Source of the DNA: an uncultured Coprococcus sp.
GTDB lineage: Bacteria; Bacillota; Clostridia; Lachnospirales; Lachnospiraceae
Assembly: GCA_934277375.1 (NCBI GenBank)
Contig: CAKQTZ010000001.1
Location: 1-64,000, forward strand
Reading direction: 5' to 3'
DNA: 64,000 bases
How positions within the stretch are numbered: position 1 is the stretch's first letter; each line of letters starts with the position of its first letter. A model generated the notes under the pieces. It saw nothing but the letters and a program-made list of their open reading frames with translations. It searched no databases and was not told the origin of the DNA. The position numbers and the translations under genes were made by a program. Below, in pieces: positions 29,967-38,289 of the stretch.

Positions 29967-30638
29967 TTATCTCTTTTCCTTATACATCATGAGATTTGCC
30001 ACCATAAGCAGTGCACTGGATATCCATATCGACTTGAGCCCCAGATGAAGCGTACACACTCCGCCAGCTCCGGCGCCGAGTGCGAATATGATAATGATCC
30101 CATAATAATGCATAGCCTTTCTGAGCGCCCCCGGCTCTTTGTCTCTTAAGTATACCGACAGACTCTCCGTTCCGCTTCGTAGATTTCCTATGCACATGGT
30201 GCTGGCATAGCCGTAGCCATTTACCTTTCTGAAGGTCTGAACCTGCATGGAGCAGGCAAATGACACAAGCATGGTGGCAAGCAGATTGAACCTCACCGGC
30301 ATGAATCCAACCGCAAACAATATCACAATCTCCACCAGCACAACTATCTGTCTCCAATGGATCCTGGATGCATTCTTGTATCTGTGGCTTATCCTCTCCG
30401 CCACCAGTACACCCAAAGCAAATGCAATTATCGGGAAAAGGTATCTCAGTGCAATCTTCAGATCCCCCATCATAAGATGCTGGCTCATGAGGACTACATT
30501 TCCTGTCTGGGCATTGGAGAAAACCTCATCTCTGGCGTTGTATGTATATGCATCCTGAAACCCTCCTGACAGTGCAAGTATGGCACTTAAAAGAAATGTC
30601 TCGGATGTCTGTCTGAGTTCATGTTTCTTTTTTAGCAT
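29967..30638 (-). CDS. DUF1275 (YoaK) family membrane protein
   Basis: 223 residues with about six predicted membrane helices. GGFQDAYTYNARDEVFSNAQTGN near the N terminus and RKVNGYGYASTMCIGNLRSG in the middle are the family signatures. DUF1275 proteins are inner membrane proteins of unknown transport function. The ATG at 30638 has only a weak purine-rich site upstream. Confidence 0.92.
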   Translation of the reverse strand: MLKKKHELRQTSETFLLSAILALSGGFQDAYTYNARDEVFSNAQTGNVVLMSQHLMMGDLKIALRYLFPIIAFALGVLVAERISHRYKNASRIHWRQIVVLVEIVILFAVGFMPVRFNLLATMLVSFACSMQVQTFRKVNGYGYASTMCIGNLRSGTESLSVYLRDKEPGALRKAMHYYGIIIIFALGAGAGGVCTLHLGLKSIWISSALLMVANLMMYKEKR

Positions 30639-30675
30639 GGTATTGTCTCTTTTCTGTCTGTATTCGAATTGTCAG

Positions 30676-32370
30676 TTAATATCTTGCTTTTTTGATCACT
30701 CTTCCTTTTGCATCATATATATTGTATCCAAGATATACTCCATTCTTTGAATAGACATTCTTAATATATTTTACAAGCTTATTCTTAGAATTGTAATAAT
30801 ATGTTGAATCATATTTATCATACACCTCTTTTTCCATTCCGGTATATTGCATTTTAGAGTTATATTTTTTAGTTACAAGATTTTCTATCCTGTATTCATT
30901 TGCACCAATCTTTTTCATAGTTGTAATTATCACATTATAGGATACTACCTTGCCAGTTTTGCTCTTATAGATCTCTTGATGATATTCTTTTCTATATTTG
31001 CCATCTCTGCTGACATAATTTTGGGTTATTCCTGCCAGCTTCGATATACTGGTTCTGATGTTGCCTTCCATCGTTCCACCACCATCATATCTATTAACAT
31101 ACAGTTTGCCATCATATTTGTAATATGGATGCACGAACAATAAATAATAGTAGTCCTCGGTATTTTCCGAAGTTGCAACCATGCATATATTTTTATTTGT
31201 CTTCATCGTACTTTCTATAACCTGTCTTCCAGATTTAGTATATGTTTTAGCCCTCACTATATAATAACCAATATTCGATGAACAGCCTTCCATCTCAACT
31301 CTAAAATATTTACTTCGCTTGTTTGTTCCCGTTTTTAATACATAACAATCATCATATCCATATTTGTTGATTGGCGATGTTGCCGACTTAATTACATCTG
31401 ACTTTTCACCAATATACATTTTATTGTTATGTGTTTTATAAGCTGCAACCTTAAACATATATCCAGTTGCCGGCTTCAGCCTGTACACAGTGTAATATTC
31501 TTTATTCTTATCAGCCCCATCATAACTGGTACTATAATATTCCAGACATTCATTCCATTTTTTTGTTTCGGGATTATACTGATAAATAATATAACCTTCT
31601 GCACCCTTAACTATATCCCAGCCTATAACAGCACTGTTCGATTCGCTCGATTCAATAATCTTCTTATTTTTTTTATATGGTACACCGCTCACTCCACCAG
31701 TTATCTTTCCAGGATTAGTATATTCGGTTATAGTGTTAGTGCTTGCCACCACAACCTCTTTGCCATTATGAACTACATATGCCTCAAGTCTGAACTTATA
31801 GACTGTATTAGCTTTTAACTTTTCTACAGCGGCTGACGTGTTTTTACCTGCATACTCAACTATCCATTTACCATTCGAATATCTCTGAAGCTTATATTTA
31901 GCAGCCCCTTTCAGACTTTTCCATTTTAAAGTTATTTTATTTGCAGTCTGAGCAGAACTGACATTTGACATCGCTGCCTCTGTTATCTTAAATGACAATG
32001 TTATAGTTCCTTTATATCTCCCTATGTACGAAACAACTAATGCAGCAGTACCCGGATAAATATTATTTTCATACGAACAGATATAGTCTGTTCCTTCTTT
32101 TAATTTCCTATCACTATTATCCAAAACTTTGACAGCTGGTTTCTTTTCACTTCCATCATACGTGAATGTTTTCTTACTCAATGTAGCGCTAAATTTACTG
32201 GCATCAATCCTTCCATCTCCTGACGTGGCATGATTTATCGAAGTTTTCTCTGCCAGCGCGGTCTGCTCCGAAGCATATGCTTTGCTAATCTCTCCTTTAC
32301 AAACCACAAAACCGCCCACTGCCATAACCGTTAACAATACAAGTGCTAACATTCTTGTTGTTTTTCCCAT
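30676..32370 (-). CDS. Secreted surface protein with Ig-like and Fn3-type domains
   Basis: 564 residues. A signal peptide (about 1-34: LALVLLTVMAVGGFVVCKG, cleavage near AYA) precedes a beta domain of the type YDGSEKKPAVKV...YIGRYKGTITLSFKI (about 60-130), which recurs in clostridial surface proteins. Fibronectin type III-like modules follow (LKWKSLKGAAKYKLQRY; NSAVIGWDIVKGAEGYIIYQY). The C-terminal third has YNSKNKLVKYI...YDAKGRVIKKARY repeats. It is likely extracellular and adhesive or polymer-binding. The gene is more AT-rich than its neighbours, which may indicate transfer. No anchor motif is seen. Confidence 0.85.
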   Translation of the reverse strand: MGKTTRMLALVLLTVMAVGGFVVCKGEISKAYASEQTALAEKTSINHATSGDGRIDASKFSATLSKKTFTYDGSEKKPAVKVLDNSDRKLKEGTDYICSYENNIYPGTAALVVSYIGRYKGTITLSFKITEAAMSNVSSAQTANKITLKWKSLKGAAKYKLQRYSNGKWIVEYAGKNTSAAVEKLKANTVYKFRLEAYVVHNGKEVVVASTNTITEYTNPGKITGGVSGVPYKKNKKIIESSESNSAVIGWDIVKGAEGYIIYQYNPETKKWNECLEYYSTSYDGADKNKEYYTVYRLKPATGYMFKVAAYKTHNNKMYIGEKSDVIKSATSPINKYGYDDCYVLKTGTNKRSKYFRVEMEGCSSNIGYYIVRAKTYTKSGRQVIESTMKTNKNICMVATSENTEDYYYLLFVHPYYKYDGKLYVNRYDGGGTMEGNIRTSISKLAGITQNYVSRDGKYRKEYHQEIYKSKTGKVVSYNVIITTMKKIGANEYRIENLVTKKYNSKMQYTGMEKEVYDKYDSTYYYNSKNKLVKYIKNVYSKNGVYLGYNIYDAKGRVIKKARY

Positions 32371-32485
32371 ATAAATCTCTCCTCTCTCAAAAACGCCTTA
32401 CACAACTATATGAAAATTATACAACCTGCTTTGGTAAATGTACACAAAATATTCACATTTAAAGCAATCTATGTTGTAATACCAA

Positions 32486-32532
32486 AAGGGAATCCGTTTT
32501 CATCTTTATTTAGATGATCAACAGATTCCCTT
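32486..32532 (-). terminator. Terminator after the permease-dehydrogenase fusion gene
   Basis: Arms AAGGGAATC (32486-32494) and GATTCCCTT (32524-32532) enclose an inner TCATCT/AGATGA stem. A short T run follows on the minus strand. Confidence 0.7.
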
Positions 32533-32561
32533 GTTAATATCAGTATTTAAATTTGTTCAAT

Positions 32562-35216
32562 CTACATCGCCTTCTTGTATATCTCAGCAATCTCCTCCTG
32601 TGTGAATACCACAGGGTTGTTTGCTATGCTGGCTGCTGAAACCTTCATGCAGTTCTCAGCCATCCAAGGAATATCCTTCTCCTCGATTCCGAGATCTGAA
32701 AGCTTGACATCCAGATCAAGATTCTTCAGAAGAGTTCTGATCTTCGGTGCCAGATCATCCGCCGTGATACCGCCAAATATTCTGGCGATCTTCGCAAATT
32801 TGAAGTGATCTCCCTTGTAGGATGCCTCGATGATAACAGGGGTCAGAGCTGCAAGTCCCTTGCCATGAACTATATCCTTAAGTCCGCTGGCCGGATGCTC
32901 CATTCCGTGAGCCAGTGTAACTCCAGCTGTGTTGATGACCATACCACCTATGGTGCTGGCCAGTGTTATCTTCTCCCAGCTCTCCTGGGTTCCTCTGCCC
33001 TTATATACATCCACAAGATTGTGGGCGATAAGATCGATCGCATACAGTGCAAGCGCATCTGTAAATGGCTGCGAGATCTTTGATGTGTATGCCTCCATGC
33101 AGTGGCACAGTGCATCGAACCCAACTGCTGCAAGCACATGCTTTGGCATGGTCTTCATGCAGTCCGGATCCACGATGGATACCTTTGCCACGATGGCATT
33201 GCACCTGAGTGACTTCTTGTCGCCATTTTCCGGATTGGTGAGAACCGCAAATCCATTTCCCTCTGAACCTGTTCCGCAGGTTGTAGGAATAAGTACAAGC
33301 GGAAGTGCCGTATCGCTGACCTTTCTGCCGAATATGTAATCGTTGATGTCTCCATCATTGAGCGCCAGGAACGCTATAGCCTTTGCGCAGTCCATGATGC
33401 TTCCACCACCTATGGCAACGACCACATCACAGCCATTTGCCTTGGCAAATTCTGCACCTTCCATCGCTGTTGTAGTGAGCGGATTCTGTGCAACCTTATC
33501 AAACAATGTAGTCTCAAGACCTGCTGCTTTCAGACTGTCATTTACCTTGTCATACAAGCCTGACTTCTTTGCACTGCTGCGGCCTGTGACGATGAGCGCT
33601 TTCTTACCATACGGCTTAGTGAGTTCACCGGTCTGGGCAACCTTTCCGGTACCAAATGCAATATTTACAGGGAGATTGTAGTTGAAGGCAATAGGCTGGA
33701 CAAATTTTGTCTCGTCCTCCTCAGCCATAACAAGCTCGATTGCTGCCTTGACTTCTTCCTCTCTGTTCTCTTCCTCATCTACAATCTCATCATCAATGAG
33801 GACATCGACATGTGAAGCGAATTTTTCTTTATATTTAAGCTTACATATTATGAAGAATACCACACCAAGAAGTGACCAGCCACCTGCCATAGCCCATTCC
33901 TGCCATACAAGTGCACTTCCTGAATTTGGAACTATGTACATCACAACCATAAAACCAGACATGAGAACTGCCAGCACACCAACGATCTTATAATGCTTGA
34001 CCTTATATGGTCTCTTCATATCCGGTGCCTTCTTCCTGAGTATCAGGAATGAAAGGGATACCATGCAATATGCAAGACAGCATCCAAAGTTACCTGCGTC
34101 AACTATCCATACCAGCATCTTACGGCCTGCAAGAGGTGCAAGAACTGAGAGGAAACCGATGAGGTAAAGTGCATTTACAGGTGTCTTGTGCTTCTTGTGA
34201 AGCTTTGCAAATGTCTTCGGGATCATGTATGACTCTGCCATGGAGTACATCGCACGGCTTCCTCCGATGAGGAATGAGTTCCAGCTGGTAACGATACCGC
34301 ACATACCTCCTACAATAAGAACCTTCGACATAATACTGCTGTTGAATGCCTTTGCCATGGCATCCGCTGTAACAAGACCTGATCCATCCATGGATGCAGC
34401 TATCTCAGATGAATTCATGACATAACCTACACCTATGATGATAAGTGCATAGAATGCAACCGCAAGAACAATTGAGAGTATCATGATCTTACCGATCTTC
34501 TTGAGAGGTACATTGATCTCCTCTGCAGCCTGTGGGATTACGTCAAATCCAATGAAGAAGAATGGTGTGGTAACAGCAACTCTGAGGATAGTCTTAAATA
34601 TCTCTCCTGTGGAGTCTCCGTTGAACACCTGTCCGTCAAGGTTTGAAGCATCTCCTGTCACAACTGATGCAACTATGAGGAGAATACCAACACCGCCGAT
34701 CACAACTGTAAGTATGGTCTGCAGAAGTGCTGCTGTCTTCGCGCCCTTTATATTGATATATGTTATAAATATCGCAACTATTATTGCAACCGCAAGCCAC
34801 GATGCATAGATATCAAAACCTGCCACCGTGTACAGATATCCCTGAAGGAACTTTGGATATATATAAGTGATGATGGTTGGAAGTGCACACGCCTCGAAAC
34901 AAACAACACTGACATATCCAAGTACGATAGCCCATGTACATATGTAAGAACCTATAGGGCCCATAGCCTTATAGCTGAACACATGCTCGCCGCCGCACTG
35001 AGGCATGGCTGCTGTAAGCTCTGCATAAGTGAGTCCAACGAAGAATACCATCACACCGCCAAGTGCAAATCCGATAGCCGCTCCTATTACTCCACCTCTC
35101 GTGATCCAGTCGCCTGAGGATACTACCCAGCCCCAGCCGATCATGGCTCCAAAGGCTATCACCAGTATGTCCCAGGCAGAAAATACTTTATCAAATTCTG
35201 ATTTTTTTCCTGCCAT
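32562..35216 (-). CDS. APC amino acid permease fused to an iron-containing alcohol dehydrogenase
   Basis: 884 residues in one frame. Residues about 1-455 are a 12-helix APC permease (DILVIAFGAMIGWGWVVSSGDW start, typical GS/GW helix-1 motif). An acidic linker of about 40 residues (IDDEIVDEEENREEEVKAA) leads to a complete group-III alcohol dehydrogenase (about 495-884) with the NAD site GGGSIMDCAKA and iron ligands in FDALCHCMEAY and LAHGMEHPASGLKDIVHGKG. Next to two omega-aminotransferases it could import an omega-amino acid such as GABA and reduce the derived semialdehyde to a hydroxy acid (inference). An upstream frame reaches 35309, but AAAGGATG precedes the ATG at 35216. Confidence 0.9.
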   Translation of the reverse strand: MAGKKSEFDKVFSAWDILVIAFGAMIGWGWVVSSGDWITRGGVIGAAIGFALGGVMVFFVGLTYAELTAAMPQCGGEHVFSYKAMGPIGSYICTWAIVLGYVSVVCFEACALPTIITYIYPKFLQGYLYTVAGFDIYASWLAVAIIVAIFITYINIKGAKTAALLQTILTVVIGGVGILLIVASVVTGDASNLDGQVFNGDSTGEIFKTILRVAVTTPFFFIGFDVIPQAAEEINVPLKKIGKIMILSIVLAVAFYALIIIGVGYVMNSSEIAASMDGSGLVTADAMAKAFNSSIMSKVLIVGGMCGIVTSWNSFLIGGSRAMYSMAESYMIPKTFAKLHKKHKTPVNALYLIGFLSVLAPLAGRKMLVWIVDAGNFGCCLAYCMVSLSFLILRKKAPDMKRPYKVKHYKIVGVLAVLMSGFMVVMYIVPNSGSALVWQEWAMAGGWSLLGVVFFIICKLKYKEKFASHVDVLIDDEIVDEEENREEEVKAAIELVMAEEDETKFVQPIAFNYNLPVNIAFGTGKVAQTGELTKPYGKKALIVTGRSSAKKSGLYDKVNDSLKAAGLETTLFDKVAQNPLTTTAMEGAEFAKANGCDVVVAIGGGSIMDCAKAIAFLALNDGDINDYIFGRKVSDTALPLVLIPTTCGTGSEGNGFAVLTNPENGDKKSLRCNAIVAKVSIVDPDCMKTMPKHVLAAVGFDALCHCMEAYTSKISQPFTDALALYAIDLIAHNLVDVYKGRGTQESWEKITLASTIGGMVINTAGVTLAHGMEHPASGLKDIVHGKGLAALTPVIIEASYKGDHFKFAKIARIFGGITADDLAPKIRTLLKNLDLDVKLSDLGIEEKDIPWMAENCMKVSAASIANNPVVFTQEEIAEIYKKAM

Positions 35217-35270
35217 AATATCATCCTTTCTAATACATCCAAGCACATCATCCTCATTTTTGTTAAAGTG

Positions 35271-35323
35271 TAAAAAAATGGCGTCAGAGATCACACTTTC
35301 TGTGTTCATCTGACGCCTTTGTC
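35271..35323 (-). promoter_or_regulatory. Leader terminator/attenuator before the permease-dehydrogenase gene
   Basis: Minus strand: GACAAAGGCGTCAGA, an inner CACA/TGTG stem, TCTGACGCC, then ATTTTTTTA. The arms pair (35317-35309 with 35288-35280). It shares CATYTGACGCCTTTGTC (plus-strand reading) with the amtB leader. It may end the upstream kinase-like transcript or act as a regulated attenuator. Confidence 0.6.
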
Positions 35324-35385
35324 ATTTCCTATATTCGCGATGTAGTTGGAATTGCATATATCTGTTAATTTACATTTTTTTATGC

Positions 35386-35979
35386 TTAATCCTCAAATCT
35401 CAGATCTATCATCTGAAGTATGTACTTTGCAGTTTTCTCAAGGCCAAGTACACTTGAGTCTATCATCATGTCTCGCATGCTGCAGTCTCTCATATCTCCG
35501 CCTGTCATGTAGTTATATCTGGAACTGAGCATTCCATCGTTGTACTTGACAAGCTCAGCCGCCTTGTCATGATCAAGGCCCTTCTTCTCCATGACATACT
35601 GTATTCTCTTTTCTGTAGGCGCATATATGAATACATTCAGACAGTCATCTCTGTCCCTGAGTATATAATTGCTGCACCGTCCTATGATGATACAGGAAGA
35701 TTTCTCTGCAAATTTATTGATAACCTCAAACTGCTTATAAATAACCCTGTTTGTAAGGTTTGCATATCTCGGTCCAAAGCTTGTATCAAATTCATACTTG
35801 ACTGTCTCGCCCTGATCCGCCTTCTTGACAAGATCTCTGTCAACGCCAATCTCCTCAACGACCTTATCTATCAGATCTCTGTCGTAATACTCAACTCCCA
35901 GAGATTTCGCCACCATCTTGCCAATCTCTATTCCACCGCTGGCATATTCACATCCAACGGTCACAACAAAATGTTTCAT
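35386..35979 (-). CDS. Cytidylate kinase-like family protein
   Basis: 197 residues, AAA_26/cytidylate-kinase-like fold. The N terminus VVTVGCEYASGGIEIGKMVAKSLGVEYYDRDLI is the degenerate P-loop typical of this family (GSGG-x-EI replaced by ASGGIEIG). The later IIIGRCSNYILRDRDDCLNVFIYAP is also characteristic. Nucleotide substrate and role are unknown; such genes often neighbour transporters in Lachnospiraceae. It lies between the aminotransferase and the permease-dehydrogenase genes on the same strand. The ATG at 35979 follows GGAAGGAGC. Confidence 0.85.
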   Translation of the reverse strand: MKHFVVTVGCEYASGGIEIGKMVAKSLGVEYYDRDLIDKVVEEIGVDRDLVKKADQGETVKYEFDTSFGPRYANLTNRVIYKQFEVINKFAEKSSCIIIGRCSNYILRDRDDCLNVFIYAPTEKRIQYVMEKKGLDHDKAAELVKYNDGMLSSRYNYMTGGDMRDCSMRDMMIDSSVLGLEKTAKYILQMIDLRFED

Positions 35980-36013
35980 CTACATCGCTCCTTCCAGGGG
36001 CTTCGCGCTTCCC

Positions 36014-37231
36014 CTATTTACTTAATTCTGCCACTGCATCTGTGATGATCTCAACAGCCTTATCACACTGCTCTTCGTTCACGATAAGTGGTGGGATCAT
36101 ACGGATTATATGAGCTCCGATGGCTGTGATCAGAAGCTTTCTGTCAAGACATCCATGCTTTACATCTACGCCGCCGATCGTATCATCAAACTCAACACCA
36201 ACCAGGAGACCCTGATGTCTTACTTCCTTTACATGTGGGATCTTCTCAAGCTTTGCTGCGAAATAATCTCCCATCTTCTTTGCATTTCCTGCAAGATCTC
36301 TGTCAAGCAGCTCATTTACCTCAGCAAGTGCTGCTGCACATGATACAGGATGTCCACCAAATGTTGTTCCATGTGAACCAGGTGTAAATGCCTTTGCTAC
36401 CTCAGCGGTTGCACATATAGCTCCAATTGGCATTCCGCCGCCGAGAGCCTTTGCCATGGACACGATATCCGGCTTGATTCCGTAATTCATGTATGACATG
36501 ACATTTCCTGTTCTGCACCAGCCTGTCTGAACCTCATCTATAAGGAGAAGCATATCGTTCTCATCACAGAACTCTCTGAGTCCCTTCATGAATTCCATTG
36601 TTGCAGGATGTACACCGCCCTCGCCCTGTACAGGCTCAACCATGATTGCTATAGTGTTCTCTGTACATGCATCCTTGAATGCCTGAAGGTCGTTGTAAGG
36701 TGCATATGAGAAGCCGTATGTCATAGGACCAAATCCTACCTGACAGCCATTTCCAGGCTGACCTGTTGCTGACATGGCACCGAATGTTCTTCCGTGGAAG
36801 CCCTGCTTTGCAGTTACGATATGGTAACGGTTTGGACCATACTTCTCAATACCATACTTACGTGCCATCTTGATCATAGCCTCATTAGCCTCTGTTCCTG
36901 AGTTCTGGAAGAATATCTTATCCATTCCGATTGTTGTACAAACCTTCTCAGCAAGCAGTGCCTGTGGAATCGTGTAAGGATAGTTGAATGTGTGCATGAT
37001 GTCACCGACCTGATCCTTGACAGCCTCAACAACCTTCTCATTGCAGTTACCTGCGCTGTTTACTGCAATTCCGGCGTAGAAATCAAGATATCCGTTGCCG
37101 TTCTCATCATATATGTACATATCCTTTGCTGTCTCAGCGAGGAAATCGAAACGCTCATATGTCTCGATCATGTACTTGTCTACCTTGTCCTTGATGTCCT
37201 GAAATGTTAATCCTGTGTCTTTTAATTTCAT
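36014..37231 (-). CDS. Class-III (omega) aminotransferase
   Basis: 405 residues, PLP-dependent fold type I, subgroup II. The PLP lysine is in VSMAKALGGGMPIG; SGTEANEAMIKMAR, FHGRTFGAMSATG, VEPVQGEGG and LIDEVQTGWCRTG are the other family blocks. It resembles acetylornithine/GABA-type enzymes; the amino donor cannot be fixed. The frame continues to 37417, but GGAGGTAAGG precedes the ATG at 37231, so the upstream part is the 5' leader. It has its own promoter (37386-37414) and a leader hairpin. The cytidylate-kinase-like gene follows after 34 bp. Confidence 0.93.
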   Translation of the reverse strand: MKLKDTGLTFQDIKDKVDKYMIETYERFDFLAETAKDMYIYDENGNGYLDFYAGIAVNSAGNCNEKVVEAVKDQVGDIMHTFNYPYTIPQALLAEKVCTTIGMDKIFFQNSGTEANEAMIKMARKYGIEKYGPNRYHIVTAKQGFHGRTFGAMSATGQPGNGCQVGFGPMTYGFSYAPYNDLQAFKDACTENTIAIMVEPVQGEGGVHPATMEFMKGLREFCDENDMLLLIDEVQTGWCRTGNVMSYMNYGIKPDIVSMAKALGGGMPIGAICATAEVAKAFTPGSHGTTFGGHPVSCAAALAEVNELLDRDLAGNAKKMGDYFAAKLEKIPHVKEVRHQGLLVGVEFDDTIGGVDVKHGCLDRKLLITAIGAHIIRMIPPLIVNEEQCDKAVEIITDAVAELSK

Positions 37232-37303
37232 AATCCTTACCTCCACTACATTTGTAAAATTTAGAAGAATCATGGTGCCGGATAGCTTTTGTCCCCAAGC
37301 ATC

Positions 37304-37355
37304 AAAAAAGGCAAAGGAGACAGTGGACGAGTATTCGTCCAGGCTCCTTTGCCTT
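37304..37355 (-). promoter_or_regulatory. Leader terminator/attenuator before the aminotransferase gene
   Basis: Minus strand: AAGGCAAAGGAG pairs with CTCCTTTGCCTT (37355-37344 with 37319-37308), with a perfect inner stem GGACGA/TCGTCC, then TTTTTT. It begins about 30 nt after the expected transcription start. The sequence GGCAAAGGAGCC matches the pattern GRCAAAGGMGYC found in two other leaders of this window. Confidence 0.65.
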
Positions 37356-37385
37356 AAATTCTTGTTCTTTATATTTGACACATTT

Positions 37386-37414
37386 AAAATACCACTCAAT
37401 ATAATACATGTCAA
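37386..37414 (-). promoter_or_regulatory. Promoter of the aminotransferase gene
   Basis: Minus-strand -35 TTGACA (37414-37409), 17-bp spacer, -10 TATTTT (37391-37386). Confidence 0.75.
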
Positions 37415-37576
37415 CACCTTTTCTTAATTTTCTTAAGATTGGCTTATTATATAACTTTGCTTATATAATGGATTACTTTTGAACGTTATTTTATTGAACA
37501 TATTGTGCAATATATTGAACATGCAATAATTCTTTGCAGCTACCTTTTGTGTGCAATATTTTGCACTTTTTTCATG

Positions 37577-38131
37577 TTAGTGATAGTCCAGGAATACGCA
37601 TATACAGCTCACCTTTTCATTTCCATCGTTGCTGTACACATGAACCTTGTCGGTCTCAAACCTGTATATCTGATTCTTACCGACCTTCTGTTTTGTATCA
37701 CCGGCCTCAACAGTCAGAACACCCTCTGTAACCGACAGGTATTCTCTTGTCTTCTCGCCATGCGAACCGCTGACATACGCACCTCCCGGCGCAATATCAA
37801 TGCGATATATCTCCACCTCATGGCTGTCCTCATATGGAAAACACGTCCACACCTTATACTGTCCCTTCGCCTCCTTGATCGGAACAAGCTCCTCTGGATT
37901 CACAAGACAAGCCTCCATGGGCGGCGGATCGATAAGTTCATGGAACTCAACTCTGAGACCGCTGGCTATCTTGCCCATGACACCCAGCGACGGATTCGCT
38001 GTACCCTTCTCAATCTGCGCCAGCATACTCTTGCTGACACCCGTCTGCTCAGACAGCACATCCAGACTCATGCCTTTGGAGGTCCTCATTCTATTCAGAT
38101 TCACAGCAACATTATGTGATAAATAATCCAT
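37577..38131 (-). CDS. XRE-family regulator with C-terminal cupin domain
   Basis: 184 residues. HTH_3 domain (about 8-62: MSLDVLSEQTGVSKSMLAQIEKGTANPSLG) followed by a cupin_2 sensor domain (about 105-184: IDIAPGGAYVSGSHGEKTREYLSVTEG). Regulators of this build (PuuR-like) often control amino acid or polyamine catabolism. It lies 158 bp after gabT on the same strand. The frame extends upstream to 38218 through a repeat element, but AGAGGGAG before the ATG at 38131 and the HTH position favour this start. Confidence 0.9.
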   Translation of the reverse strand: MDYLSHNVAVNLNRMRTSKGMSLDVLSEQTGVSKSMLAQIEKGTANPSLGVMGKIASGLRVEFHELIDPPPMEACLVNPEELVPIKEAKGQYKVWTCFPYEDSHEVEIYRIDIAPGGAYVSGSHGEKTREYLSVTEGVLTVEAGDTKQKVGKNQIYRFETDKVHVYSNDGNEKVSCICVFLDYH

Positions 38132-38137
38132 AGCAAT

Positions 38138-38258
38138 TCTCCCTCTTTCGCGGGTCCTCCTTGTGATATATGGAGCAGGCGCATTACTATGCACTCCGTG
38201 CGGCGCCCGCATTATCACAAGGCATCTCCCTCTTTCGCGGGTCCTCCTTGTGATATAT
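38138..38258 (-). repeat. 1.4 tandem copies of an 87-bp unit carrying a structured leader element
   Basis: A 34-bp sequence (38138-38171) is repeated exactly at 38225-38258. Between them lies GCGGGCGC/GCGCCTGC with inner GCAC-GGA-GTGC, enclosed by a perfect 10-bp outer stem CCTTGTGATA/TATCACAAGG (minus strand, 38222-38213 with 38168-38159) whose 3' arm covers part of AAGGAGG. The unit also encodes a possible 12-residue peptide MPCDNAGAARSA after AGAGGGAG. A closely similar sequence precedes the serpin gene at 58138-58216. Confidence 0.7.
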
Positions 38259-38289
38259 TATGTCGTATATCTTCTGCTTTTTCAAGCGT

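Noticed and set aside
32821..32840. AGGGGTCAGAG resembling the GGGGTCAGACCCC palindrome inside the dehydrogenase domain
   Set aside because: Only half of the palindrome is present and it encodes conserved dehydrogenase sequence, so it is probably chance.
38173..38218. Upstream extension of the XRE-cupin protein (reading MIMRAPHGVHSNAPAPY)
   Set aside because: It is the structured repeat read as protein; the helix-turn-helix and the ribosome binding site support the start at 38131.
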